This document shows positions 35,288 to 44,328 of a DNA stretch of 64,000 bases, piece by piece (the first letter of the stretch is position 1; every line of letters starts with the position of its first letter). The stretch is from Sphingobacterium sp. BN32 (GTDB lineage: Bacteria > Bacteroidota > Bacteroidia > Sphingobacteriales > Sphingobacteriaceae). A program made the translations under genes and the position numbers. The notes beneath the pieces were generated by a model. It ran no database searches, was not told where the DNA came from, and saw only the letters and a program-made list of their open reading frames with translations. The DNA lies in NCBI RefSeq assembly GCF_030503615.1, contig NZ_CP129963.1, positions 2,542,001-2,606,000 on the forward strand. Reading direction: 5' to 3'.

Positions 35288-38200
35288 ATGATTCATTTCT
35301 TCGTGAACCAATCGAACACAGTATATGCTGTTCAAACCCAGAAAGACCTTTCTACCGAGGATATCGCTAAACTAAACTGGCTTTTTGGAAATGCTAACAA
35401 ACTAGACGATCAAACTTTAAATGACTACTATGTAGGGCCTCGCGCGGCTATGGTTACTCCATGGAGTACAAACGCTGTAGAGATTACTCAAAACATGGGC
35501 ATTGAAGGTATTATTCGTATCGAAGAGTTTCAAGCAGTTGATGCGGAATTCCATGAGTTCGATCCTATGATCTCTCAAAAGTATAGCGCATTGACACAAG
35601 ATATGTTTACCATCAATATCACACCAGAACCTATCTTGGATATCGATGATATAGCAGCTTACAACAAATCTGAAGGCTTAGCATTAAGCCCGGAAGAAGT
35701 AGATTATCTAAACAATCTTTCCGATAAGATCGGTCGCAAGTTAACTGATTCGGAAGTGTTTGCTTTTTCACAAGCAAACTCTGAGCATTGCCGCCACAAG
35801 ATCTTCAATGGCACATTCATTATCGATGGCGAAGAGCAACCTACTTCCCTATTCAAATTGATCAAAAAGACATCAGAGACAAATCCTAACGATATTGTTT
35901 CTGCCTATAAAGACAACGTGGCTTTCGTCAAAGGGCCACGAGTTACACAGTTTGCACCTAAATCAGGTGATAAACCTGACTTCTACGAGGAGAAAGAGTT
36001 TGACTCCGTTATCTCGGTAAAAGCAGAAACACACAACTTCCCAACCACTGTTGAGCCTTTCTCGGGCGCAGCGACAGGTTCTGGCGGTGAAATCCGCGAC
36101 CGTTTAGCTGGTGGTCAAGGTGCATTGCCTTTAGCAGGTACAGCAATCTACATGACGGCTTATTCTCGTTTATTGGCAGATCGCCCATGGGAAAACGGGA
36201 TGGAAGAGCGTAAATGGCTTTACCAAACACCTATGGACATCTTGATCAAAGCATCAAACGGTGCTTCGGACTTCGGAAACAAATTCGGACAGCCATTGAT
36301 TACAGGTTCTGTATTGACTTTCGAACATGAGGAAGAGGGCCGTAAATTAGGATACGATAAGGTGATCATGCAAGCTGGTGGTATTGGCTATGGTAAATTA
36401 GACCAAGCGAAAAAACATCAACCAGAGGCTGGCGACAAGATCGTTATCCTAGGTGGTGAAAACTACCGCATCGGTATGGGCGGTGCAGCGGTGTCTTCAG
36501 CAGATACTGGCGCTTTCGGATCAGGTATCGAGTTGAATGCAATTCAACGTTCAAACCCTGAGATGCAGAAGCGTGCTGCGAATGCTATCCGTGCATTTGT
36601 GGAGTCCGATCATAACCCGATTGTATCCATCCATGACCACGGTGCTGGTGGACACTTAAACTGTTTATCTGAATTAGTAGAAGATACGGGTGGTTTAATC
36701 GATCTTGATAAACTTCCAGTAGGCGACCCAACTTTATCAGCAAAAGAAATTATTGGTAATGAATCTCAGGAACGTATGGGATTGGTTATCGCTCAGGAAG
36801 ATATTCAGAAGTTAAAAGATGTTGCTGATCGCGAACGCGCTCCTATGTATGCTGTAGGTGATGTGACAAACGATCATCGCTTTACCTTCGAGTCAGCGAC
36901 TACCGGTGTGAAACCAATGGACTACGCGTTAGAAGATTTCTTTGGATCATCTCCAAAGACCATCATGAACGACAAGAAAGTTGAGCGCAAGTATGCTGAC
37001 CTATCTTATTCGGCAGATCAAATTCCTGCATATTTAAATCAAGTGTTGCAATTGGAGGCCGTAGCTGCAAAAGACTGGTTAACCAATAAAGTTGACCGTT
37101 GTGTGGGCGGACGTGTTGCGAAGCAACAATGTACTGGTCCATTGCAACTACCGTTGAACAATGTAGGCGTGATGGCGCTGGATTATAAGTCGACTGAGGG
37201 TATTGCTACTACGGTAGGACATTCGCCATTAACGGCATTAGTTGATCCGGTAGCAGGTTCGAGAAACGCCATTGCAGAAGCATTATCTAACATTGTTTTC
37301 GCTCCGATTAAAAACGGATTAAGCGGTATCTCCTTATCGGCTAACTGGATGTGGGCATGTAATAACGAAGGCGAAGACGCTCGTTTGTACCAAGCGGTAA
37401 AAGGTTGTTCTGACTTTGCAATCGCGTTAGGCATCAATATCCCAACAGGTAAGGACTCCTTATCGATGAAGCAGAAGTATCCGAATGGAGAAAATGTTAT
37501 TGCGCCAGGAACCGTGATTATTTCTGCAGCAGGTAACTGTACAAACATTAATAAAGTAGTTGAACCTACCTTGAACAAAAAAGCAGGTTCTATCTATTAT
37601 ATCAACCTTTCGAAGGATAGCTTCAAATTAGGAGGTTCTTCTTTTGCACAGATCAATAATAAGATCGGTTCGGAAGTACCAACTGTAAAAGATGCCAACT
37701 TCTTCAAAAACGCATTCAATACCATTCAAGACCTTATTCAAGGAGATCAAATTGCTGCAGGTCATGATATCGGTTCTGGAGGTTTAATTACCACTCTGTT
37801 AGAGATGTGTTTTGCAGATGTTAATCTTGCTGCAAACTACGACCTAAGCGGATTGAACGAGCAAGACAGCGTGAAAGCTTTTTTCAACGAAAATATTGCG
37901 ATCGTTCTTCAAGCAAAAGACGATGCCGTATTTGAAAAAGCTATGGCAGAGGCGCAGATTGATGCAGTGAAGATCGGACAAGCTATTGAAGGTACTTCTA
38001 TAAACATCAAAAACAATGCAGATACTTTCGCATTCGATGTTGCGGAGACCCGCGATACTTGGTTCAAAACTTCTTTCCTTTTAGATCAGAAACAGTCGAA
38101 GAACGGAACAGCGCAAGCGCGTTTCGACAACTATAAAAACCAACCGTTGCAATTTACTTTCCCATCGCATTTTGATGGTAAGAAACCTGCGATTGATGGA

Positions 38201-38962
38201 AGCAAGGCACGCCCGAAGGCAGCTATTATTCGCGAGAAGGGTTCTAACTCAGAGCGTGAGATGGCAAATGCGATGTATTTAGCAGGCTTTGACGTGAAAG
38301 ACGTGCATATGACTGACTTAATCAGCGGACGCGAGACTTTAGAAGACATCCAATTTATTGGAGCTGTTGGAGGTTTCTCCAACTCAGACGTATTGGGTTC
38401 GGCAAAAGGATGGGCAGGCGCATTCTTATACAATGAGAAAGCGAAAACAGCATTGGATAAGTTCTTTGCTCGCCCAGATACCTTATCTGTTGGTATCTGT
38501 AATGGTTGCCAATTGTTTATGGAGTTGGAATTGATCAACCCAGAACATGAGGTTCATGGCAAGATGCTACACAACGACTCGCAAAAGCACGAATCGAACT
38601 TTGTATCGGTGAAAGTACAAGAGAACAATTCGATTATGTTGTCAACATTAGCAGGAAGTACTTTAGGGGTATGGATTTCACATGGTGAAGGAAAATTCAA
38701 TCTTCCACAATCAGAAGATCAATATAACATCGTAGCGAAGTATGCTTATGATCAGTATCCGCATAACCCTAATGGTTCTGACTTCAACACTGCCATGATG
38801 TGTGATAAAACAGGTCGCCACTTAGTGACTATGCCACACATCGAACGTTCGACTTTCCAATGGAACTGGGCTAACTACCCGGAAGGACGTCAGGACGAAG
38901 TAACTCCTTGGTTAGAAGCATTTGTTAATGCTCGCCAATGGATTGAAAATCAAAACAAATAA
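35288..38962 (+). CDS. purL: Phosphoribosylformylglycinamidine synthase (large, single chain)
   Basis: A 1224-residue enzyme of purine synthesis, fourth step, converting FGAR, glutamine and ATP to FGAM. The order is an N-terminal PurS-like part, two AIR-synthase-type domains (SEHCRHKIFNG about 170, KAETHNFPTTVEPFSGAATG about 245, GAGGHLNCLSELVEDTGG) and a C-terminal glutamine amidotransferase with the nucleophile Cys in GICNGCQ. The length is that of the single-chain type used by Gammaproteobacteria and Bacteroidota. It is monocistronic, with its own promoter and terminator. Confidence 0.95.
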   Translation: MIHFFVNQSNTVYAVQTQKDLSTEDIAKLNWLFGNANKLDDQTLNDYYVGPRAAMVTPWSTNAVEITQNMGIEGIIRIEEFQAVDAEFHEFDPMISQKYSALTQDMFTINITPEPILDIDDIAAYNKSEGLALSPEEVDYLNNLSDKIGRKLTDSEVFAFSQANSEHCRHKIFNGTFIIDGEEQPTSLFKLIKKTSETNPNDIVSAYKDNVAFVKGPRVTQFAPKSGDKPDFYEEKEFDSVISVKAETHNFPTTVEPFSGAATGSGGEIRDRLAGGQGALPLAGTAIYMTAYSRLLADRPWENGMEERKWLYQTPMDILIKASNGASDFGNKFGQPLITGSVLTFEHEEEGRKLGYDKVIMQAGGIGYGKLDQAKKHQPEAGDKIVILGGENYRIGMGGAAVSSADTGAFGSGIELNAIQRSNPEMQKRAANAIRAFVESDHNPIVSIHDHGAGGHLNCLSELVEDTGGLIDLDKLPVGDPTLSAKEIIGNESQERMGLVIAQEDIQKLKDVADRERAPMYAVGDVTNDHRFTFESATTGVKPMDYALEDFFGSSPKTIMNDKKVERKYADLSYSADQIPAYLNQVLQLEAVAAKDWLTNKVDRCVGGRVAKQQCTGPLQLPLNNVGVMALDYKSTEGIATTVGHSPLTALVDPVAGSRNAIAEALSNIVFAPIKNGLSGISLSANWMWACNNEGEDARLYQAVKGCSDFAIALGINIPTGKDSLSMKQKYPNGENVIAPGTVIISAAGNCTNINKVVEPTLNKKAGSIYYINLSKDSFKLGGSSFAQINNKIGSEVPTVKDANFFKNAFNTIQDLIQGDQIAAGHDIGSGGLITTLLEMCFADVNLAANYDLSGLNEQDSVKAFFNENIAIVLQAKDDAVFEKAMAEAQIDAVKIGQAIEGTSINIKNNADTFAFDVAETRDTWFKTSFLLDQKQSKNGTAQARFDNYKNQPLQFTFPSHFDGKKPAIDGSKARPKAAIIREKGSNSEREMANAMYLAGFDVKDVHMTDLISGRETLEDIQFIGAVGGFSNSDVLGSAKGWAGAFLYNEKAKTALDKFFARPDTLSVGICNGCQLFMELELINPEHEVHGKMLHNDSQKHESNFVSVKVQENNSIMLSTLAGSTLGVWISHGEGKFNLPQSEDQYNIVAKYAYDQYPHNPNGSDFNTAMMCDKTGRHLVTMPHIERSTFQWNWANYPEGRQDEVTPWLEAFVNARQWIENQNK

Positions 38963-38983
38963 GTTGGAAATAACGCAATATGA

Positions 38984-39022
38984 AACAAGGGGCTTTCTGA
39001 AAAGAGAGCCCCTTGTTTTTTT
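38984..39022 (+). terminator. Terminator of purL
   Basis: AACAAGGGGCT/AGCCCCTTGTT long stem, then seven T. Confidence 0.92.
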
Positions 39023-39140
39023 CTCCAAGTGTCTGTTTTCAAACATCGTCTAGAACTTTCATCCATCCTGCTGTTACAATGGAAAGCATGAAAGATATAT
39101 CTCCGGTAGCAAATCAGTTTTTTTCGTTAAATTGTCTCTC

Positions 39141-40022
39141 ATGGATAAAGAAATGTCTAGCCGAGATGAGAAACTTAAAGCCGTCGAATATTGGATTGCT
39201 AGCAATCCTGATATTCGAGCTGCCCTATTGACGAGTTCGCTTGTTAATCCCTTGGCTCCCGTCGATGCGTATAGCGACTTGGATATTGAGTTGGTATTCG
39301 ACGATCTAACGCCCTATAAAAAAAGTACCGAATGGATTTATCAGTTTGGCGAGCCCTTGAACATTTATGAGGAGGATGAAAGCTATTTCAATAATGTACA
39401 TGCAATGAAAATGGTGCAATTCGTAGATGCAGATAAAATAGACTTTAAGTTATATCAAAAGGAAAAATTTATCGCCGAAACCAGGAAGAGCAAACTTCCT
39501 GAGGACTGGGATATTGGCTACCGTGTATTAATCGACAAAGACAATCTTACGAAAGATCTTGCGCCGCCCTCCTATCAAGTTTCGATCATCCATAAGCCCA
39601 GCGCAGCCCAATTCAACAAAGTCTATAGTGATTTCTGGTGGGACGTGAGCTATCTACCGAAATGCCTAAATCGTGGCGATTTGTTCTATTATAAGTTCAT
39701 GTTTGAACATATCATTCGTATTGAATATCTGGAGCCAATGATTGAGTGGTATATTGGTTCCAAAAACAATTGGGAAGTCAGCAGCAGTAAGCATGGGCGC
39801 TTGTTTGAGCAATATCTATCCAAGGAAGAATGGATGCTCGTGAAAGCCACATTTGCAGGTGCCGATATGAAAGATAATTGGAAGGCTTCGTTCGCCATGT
39901 TGAAGGTGTTTAAGCTGTTTGCAGCTGAAGTTGCAAATAACCTTGAAATCGTTCTGGACCATACTTTACCCGACAAGACCCTGCAATTCTTAGAAAAGCA
40001 ATACCAAAGATTTGAAAGATAA
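39141..40022 (+). CDS. ANT(6)-like aminoglycoside adenylyltransferase family protein
   Basis: A 293-residue nucleotidyltransferase-fold protein starting at ATG 39141 (codon 5, ATG 39153, is an alternative; a TTG at 39132 is in frame). The site SSLVNPLAPVDAYSDLDIEL (about residues 29-48) follows the ANT(6) metal-binding pattern S-x-VN-...-D-x-D. WWDVSYLPKCLNRGDLFYYK and KHGRLFEQYLSKEEW match the family's helical C-terminus. Some family members adenylylate streptomycin, but chromosomal relatives often have unknown roles. It stands alone, and its GC and codon use look like those of its neighbours. Confidence 0.72.
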   Translation: MDKEMSSRDEKLKAVEYWIASNPDIRAALLTSSLVNPLAPVDAYSDLDIELVFDDLTPYKKSTEWIYQFGEPLNIYEEDESYFNNVHAMKMVQFVDADKIDFKLYQKEKFIAETRKSKLPEDWDIGYRVLIDKDNLTKDLAPPSYQVSIIHKPSAAQFNKVYSDFWWDVSYLPKCLNRGDLFYYKFMFEHIIRIEYLEPMIEWYIGSKNNWEVSSSKHGRLFEQYLSKEEWMLVKATFAGADMKDNWKASFAMLKVFKLFAAEVANNLEIVLDHTLPDKTLQFLEKQYQRFER

Positions 40023-40061
40023 ATTAAATTCCTATCTTTAACCTAGTAAGATCCTTAGATT

Positions 40062-40289
40062 ATGACCGCTATTTTAAATCAATTCTCATCTCCTTTATTC
40101 CTATGGCAATGTTTTGTAATCTGTGCCTTGCTTATGACCATCGTGGCTTTGATTCAAATTGCCAGAAACAAACAACTGAATCTGTTCAACTCAATTCTTC
40201 TTGCTTTGATCGTTGTACTTCTTCCTTTTTTCGGAAGTCTATTTTATTTTCTATTTCAGAAACGAATCAAGTTAGTAGTTAGTAGTTAG
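40062..40289 (+). CDS. Small PLDc_N-like membrane protein
   Basis: A 75-residue protein with two transmembrane helices and the PLDc_N-type end ALIVVLLPFFGSLFYFLFQKR. Function unknown. The last six codons and the stop (KLVVSS, TAG 40287-40289) are read from the first heptamer repeats (TTAGTAG units). The C-terminus may thus vary with repeat copy number. A TATCTTTA sequence (one base off consensus) is at 40033-40040. Confidence 0.7.
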   Translation: MTAILNQFSSPLFLWQCFVICALLMTIVALIQIARNKQLNLFNSILLALIVVLLPFFGSLFYFLFQKRIKLVVSS

Positions 40290-40726
40290 TAGTTAGTAGT
40301 TAGACCTATGCCGGGTCATTAGATGTTAGATATTAGACATGAGATTTTAGACCCGATCAAAGTCTTTTTTCCTTTCTGCTTGATCCTGACCATCCTTAAA
40401 TCCTTCTTTTCAAAATAGTAGTTAGTAATTAGCACTTAGTAATTAGACCTATGCGTGATATCCTGCTCATCCTTAAATCCTTCCTTTCAAAATAGTAGTT
40501 AGTACTTAGTACTTAGTAATTAGACCTATGCGTGATATCCTGCTCATCCTTAAATCCTTCCTTTCAAAATAGTAGTTAGTACTTAGTACTTAGTAATTAG
40601 ACCTATGCGTGATATCCTGCTCATCCTTAAATCCTTCCTTTCCTGGTTCAAGACAATACACTCCAATATCCAACTATAGGTCTAACTACTAAATACTAAC
40701 TACTAAATACTAAGTATTAAGTACTA
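40271..40726. repeat. Heptamer-armed inverted repeat, locus 2, with three 77-bp tandem units
   Basis: Five TTAGTAG-type heptamers (40271-40305) form the left arm. Three tandem 77-bp units (40412-40488, 40489-40565, 40566-40642) each hold heptamers, ACCTATGCGTGATATCCTGC and ATCCTTAAATCCTTCCTTTC; units 2 and 3 are identical. Seven reverse heptamers (40678-40726: AGGTCTA, ACTACTA, AATACTA and so on) form the right arm. The sequence CCTTTCCTGGTTCAAGACAA at 40640 is shared with locus 1. There is no ORF here. The rest of the 671-bp gap 40290-40960 is a terminator and about 200 bp of AT-rich sequence with no visible gene. Confidence 0.88.
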
Positions 40727-40758
40727 AAAAAAACAGCTACCCTCTTTCGAGGATAGCT
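40727..40758 (-). terminator. Terminator downstream of the Na+/H+ antiporter gene
   Basis: Minus-strand AGCTATCCTC/GAGGGTAGCT stem with a GAAA loop, then seven T, about 200 bp after the antiporter stop. Confidence 0.75.
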
Positions 40759-40960
40759 ATTCTCATTACCATTTTAAAAACGTCGTTTATATTAATATAC
40801 AGTGTGGAAACTATATCTCATGAAGGTGGGATCTTATAAAATAAACTCCCTAAAAACGATTATTATTAATTATTCATTAAGTTACAATCTTTATTTGAAT
40901 CCTACACTATCGGTTACTAAAGGTTTCCAGTTACCTTGAAGATACCTGTACGGGCATATA

Positions 40961-42562
40961 TTACTTCCGGTTTAATCTAGATTCCTCTAAATCAAGATTA
41001 TGTTCCAATTCTCTGAGAAGGGCATCATCATATTTTTTCTCTGTGTGCATGGCGTATAAGGTCTTCCTGCGTTGATCGATGACGTCTTGTGTTACTCTTT
41101 TATAAAGGTCTTTCTCATTGGCTATGCGGATCTTAGATTCTTGATCGATACTGGATGCCGAGGTATCTAATCGCCTCTTCATCTGTGTATAAATCGCCTT
41201 TACCGTAAAACTCTCTCGCAATTCATCGGCATATTTCTCTTCGACAAGCTTCATCCCCTCTCGGGCCAAGCGATAGCGGATCGCCTCGATCTGTACCTCC
41301 TCAGGAATTTCTTCCGAATTGCCCTCAAGTTTTATCCCTTTGATAAGCCATGGCAGGGAAAGGCCCTGAACGACCAGTGTAATCAAAATCACGACGAAGG
41401 TAATAAACAGGATGAGGTTGCGATGCGGAAATGCCGTTCCGTCGCTCAACGTCAGCGGAATGGCTAGTGCGGAGGCAAGCGACACGACGCCCCTCATACC
41501 GGCCCAGCCAATGACCAACGGAAGTTTCCATCCGGGTGAAGACTCATTCTTTCGTACGCTTTTGAAAATCATTCTCGGGATAAAGGCAGCGCCATAGATA
41601 AATACGATTCGAATTACGATGATGATCGCAGTAATGCATAAGGCCATTTTTATTGCCCATTCCATCGAGACATCTTCAATACCGGCAATAATTATCGGAA
41701 GCTCCAGACCAATGAGTATAAATACGAATCCGTTCAACAGAAATCCTACCGTATCCCATACCTCACGCGTTTGGATGCGCGTATGATAATCCATATAATC
41801 CTTCGAGCGAAAAGATAAAAACAGACCACCTGCTACAACAGCGAGTACACCGGACCATTCGAAATGTTCCGCGACGATGTACATGATATATGGTGCGATC
41901 AGTGTGATAGGTGTTGTAATACTTGAGGATTTAGCAACATAGCGCAGGAAAAAATATAGAATATGTCCGATTACCAGGCCAACAAATATCCCCATAACGG
42001 CTAGGGTAAAGAAATTGACGATGGCTTCTTGAGGCTCGAAACTTCCGGTAATGATGACCGCTAAAGCTAATCGAAATACGGTTAATGAGGCTGCATCATT
42101 GACCAAGCTTTCCCCCTCCAACAGCGTAATGCCACGTTTCGGCATATTGACACCTTTGAGAACAGAGGTGGCAGCAACAGCATCCGGCGGTGAAATAATC
42201 CCGCCCAAGAGAAAACCTAAGGCTAGCGTAAAACCCGGAATAATCTGCACCGACAGATAAGCAACGGCTAGCGATGTAACAAATACTAACCCAAAGCCCA
42301 TGATCATAATTGATCGTTTGTACTTCCAGAAGCTATGCCATGAGGTGTACCAGGCCGCCTCAAAGAGTAAGGGTGGCAGAAAAATAAGAAAAACAATATC
42401 AGGATTGATGCTAACTTCCGGCATTCCGGGAATCAAAGATATCGCCAATCCACCAATTACCAACAGGATAGGATAAGAAATACTAAAGCGTTGACTAATC
42501 ACGAACAACATGGCCATGAAGAAAAATAAGACCATGACCAACAAAATATTAGATTCAATCAT
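40961..42562 (-). CDS. CPA1-type Na+/H+ antiporter
   Basis: A 533-residue inner-membrane protein with about 12 transmembrane helices (1-405) and a cytoplasmic helical tail rich in charge (405-533). The ion site is seen in GIISPPDAVAATSVLK (about 143-158), with the conserved ND-equivalent in SLVNDAASLTVFRLAL (about 175-190). It exchanges Na+ for H+ and helps pH and sodium homeostasis. It diverges from rlmF, whose promoter lies in the 33-bp gap. Confidence 0.9.
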   Translation of the reverse strand: MIESNILLVMVLFFFMAMLFVISQRFSISYPILLVIGGLAISLIPGMPEVSINPDIVFLIFLPPLLFEAAWYTSWHSFWKYKRSIMIMGFGLVFVTSLAVAYLSVQIIPGFTLALGFLLGGIISPPDAVAATSVLKGVNMPKRGITLLEGESLVNDAASLTVFRLALAVIITGSFEPQEAIVNFFTLAVMGIFVGLVIGHILYFFLRYVAKSSSITTPITLIAPYIMYIVAEHFEWSGVLAVVAGGLFLSFRSKDYMDYHTRIQTREVWDTVGFLLNGFVFILIGLELPIIIAGIEDVSMEWAIKMALCITAIIIVIRIVFIYGAAFIPRMIFKSVRKNESSPGWKLPLVIGWAGMRGVVSLASALAIPLTLSDGTAFPHRNLILFITFVVILITLVVQGLSLPWLIKGIKLEGNSEEIPEEVQIEAIRYRLAREGMKLVEEKYADELRESFTVKAIYTQMKRRLDTSASSIDQESKIRIANEKDLYKRVTQDVIDQRRKTLYAMHTEKKYDDALLRELEHNLDLEESRLNRK

Positions 42563-42573
42563 TTATTAATAGG

Positions 42574-42581
42574 TATCTTTG
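42574..42581 (+). promoter_or_regulatory. TAnnTTTG promoter element that decides the rlmF start
   Basis: TATCTTTG, exact consensus. It overlaps an in-frame GTG at 42581, which would be upstream of the transcript, so ATG 42596 is the start. Confidence 0.65.
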
Positions 42582-42595
42582 TGTGCATAAAATTA

Positions 42596-43483
42596 ATGGA
42601 AAATATCTCAAAAAATTTACATCCCAGAAATAAGTTCAATAAAGCTTACAATATTGAACAACTGGCTAAGAATACGCCCGATTTGCGCAAGTATGTTATT
42701 CAGGTGGACCATGACCACCTGTCGATAGATTTCACGCAGCCAGAGGCCGTATTCCATCTTAATAAGGCGCTATTGAAAACTACCTACGGTATCAAAGGAT
42801 GGCGTGTATTGCCGAAAAGTTTAGTACCTACGGTTCCTGGCCGTCTGAACTATATTCATTATCTAGCGGATCTGCTGGGCGGCAAAACAGGTAGAGGCGT
42901 TCATATTTTGGATATAGGTACCGGCTCAAGCATCATCTATCCTATTTTAGGGGTTAAGGAATATGGCTGGCTATTTACGGGTTCTGAAACACATGTCCCT
43001 TCCCTTACGAATGGCAATGCGATCCTCAAAGACAATCCCGAATTAGCGAAGTCCATCCGTTTAAGACAGCAGAGCAATCCGAAAAATATACTGAAGGATA
43101 TCATTCTTCCGAAGGAATATTATGATGCGATTATGTGCAATCCACCTTTTTTCAAATCACAAGAGGATCACGAAGCACAGGTATCGAGAAAGAATAGGAA
43201 CCTTCGAATCTCGCAGGATGCGAACTCAAACTACCAAGGCCTCTCGACCGAGCTTTGGACAGATGGCGGAGAGAAGAAATTTATTACTCAGCTAATCTAC
43301 GACAGCTTTACCTATAAAGATCAGATCGGATATTGTACAACCTTGGTATCCAACAAGGCGAATATAAAACCACTGCGTGCTATTCTTGAATACCATAAAG
43401 TGAAAGACATACAAGTGATCAATATGTCGCAGGGCAATAAGATCAATAGGATCCTTGCATGGAAACTAAGTGATAAGAAATAA
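42596..43483 (+). CDS. rlmF: 23S rRNA (adenine-1618-N6)-methyltransferase
   Basis: A 295-residue enzyme that methylates A1618 of 23S rRNA with SAM. Visible parts are the N-terminal basic start (NLHPRNKFNKAYN), LDIGTGSSIIYPILG (SAM site, about 105-119), and the catalytic IMCNPPFFKSQ of the N6-adenine methylase type (about 179-189). KINRILAWKL at the end is typical. Start at ATG 42596 because the promoter lies just before it, leaving about 8 nt of leader. Single gene with a bidirectional terminator after it. Confidence 0.92.
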   Translation: MENISKNLHPRNKFNKAYNIEQLAKNTPDLRKYVIQVDHDHLSIDFTQPEAVFHLNKALLKTTYGIKGWRVLPKSLVPTVPGRLNYIHYLADLLGGKTGRGVHILDIGTGSSIIYPILGVKEYGWLFTGSETHVPSLTNGNAILKDNPELAKSIRLRQQSNPKNILKDIILPKEYYDAIMCNPPFFKSQEDHEAQVSRKNRNLRISQDANSNYQGLSTELWTDGGEKKFITQLIYDSFTYKDQIGYCTTLVSNKANIKPLRAILEYHKVKDIQVINMSQGNKINRILAWKLSDKK

Positions 43484-43523
43484 GAAAAGGGCTATCTAAT
43501 ATGCAGATAGCCCTTTTCTTTAT
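43483..43523. terminator. Bidirectional terminator between rlmF and yajC
   Basis: AGAAAAGGGCTATCT/AGATAGCCCTTTTCT perfect stem with A and T runs at both ends. Confidence 0.92.
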
Positions 43524-43540
43524 AACTTAATATGTACTGC

Positions 43541-43855
43541 TTAAGCAGTTTTCGCATTTGCAGCTTTGGAAGCATCTAATGCAATGGCAGTTTTATCAAA
43601 ACGGATCTTTACACCATTACCTACATCTACTAAGAACGTCGTATCACCTACTTCAACGATTCTACCGTGGATACCTGCTGTAGTTACCACTTTAGAGTTA
43701 ACATTTAATTCTTCGATATATTTTTTATGGTCTTTTTGCTTTTTCATTTGTGGTCTAATCATGAAAAAATAGAATACCACTACCATCAATAAAATTGGAA
43801 GGAATTGCATCAATCCACCACCACTTGCTGCTTGTAATAAAATAGTTGAAATCAT
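43541..43855 (-). CDS. yajC: Preprotein translocase subunit YajC
   Basis: A 104-residue protein with one N-terminal transmembrane helix, GGGLMQFLPILLMVVVFYFF, then MIRPQMKKQKDHKKY, the YajC signature, and a short beta-rich tail. It works with SecDF at the inner membrane. It is third in line after nusB and the DUF1573 gene, 30 bp behind the latter. Confidence 0.93.
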   Translation of the reverse strand: MISTILLQAASGGGLMQFLPILLMVVVFYFFMIRPQMKKQKDHKKYIEELNVNSKVVTTAGIHGRIVEVGDTTFLVDVGNGVKIRFDKTAIALDASKAANAKTA

Positions 43856-43885
43856 CTTGTTTTATTATAATTTATTTGTTTGCTT

Positions 43886-44323
43886 TTAGTTCACTACCAC
43901 TTCGCCTTTAAGCTGCACCGTTGTTACGGGCTTTTCTGCATTAGAAGCAATCGTAATAATTTTCTGTTGTTGTCCTATTTGGCCGTTGCTATCGAACTTC
44001 ACCGAGATTTCTCCAAACTCTCCTGGTTTTACAGGCGTAGAAGTGTAAGTCGGCGTGGTACAACCGCAGCTCGCCGAAACTTGCGCTAATACAACTGGGA
44101 AATCACCTGTATTCTTAAATTTGAAAACATGCTCCACAACTTCGCCTTCTTTGATGGTTCCGAAGTTGAATGCATCTTCTTCAAATTCCATCTTTCCGGC
44201 TCCCTCTTGGGTACCAGCTATTGCTGTAGAATCTTGGCTTACGTTTGTATTTTCTTTACTGTTGTTGTTGCAAGCTGTAAACATTAAAGCGCTTGCAAAC
44301 AATACGAGACTTAACTTTTTCAT
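43886..44323 (-). CDS. DUF1573 lipoprotein
   Basis: A 145-residue exported lipoprotein (lipobox FTAC at residues 15-18) followed by a Ser/Asn-rich linker. A DUF1573 Ig-like domain follows (FNFGTIKEGEVVEHVFKFKN, then SASCGCTTPTYT). The CGC motif with a preceding Cys is typical of the family. Function unknown; it is regularly found between nusB and yajC in this group. The nusB stop is 5 bp before its start. Confidence 0.88.
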   Translation of the reverse strand: MKKLSLVLFASALMFTACNNNSKENTNVSQDSTAIAGTQEGAGKMEFEEDAFNFGTIKEGEVVEHVFKFKNTGDFPVVLAQVSASCGCTTPTYTSTPVKPGEFGEISVKFDSNGQIGQQQKIITIASNAEKPVTTVQLKGEVVVN

Positions 44324-44328
44324 AGTAA

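Noticed and set aside
40271..40726. CRISPR-like array of regularly spaced repeats
   Set aside because: The repeats are contiguous 7-bp and 77-bp units without unique spacers, and no cas gene is in the window.
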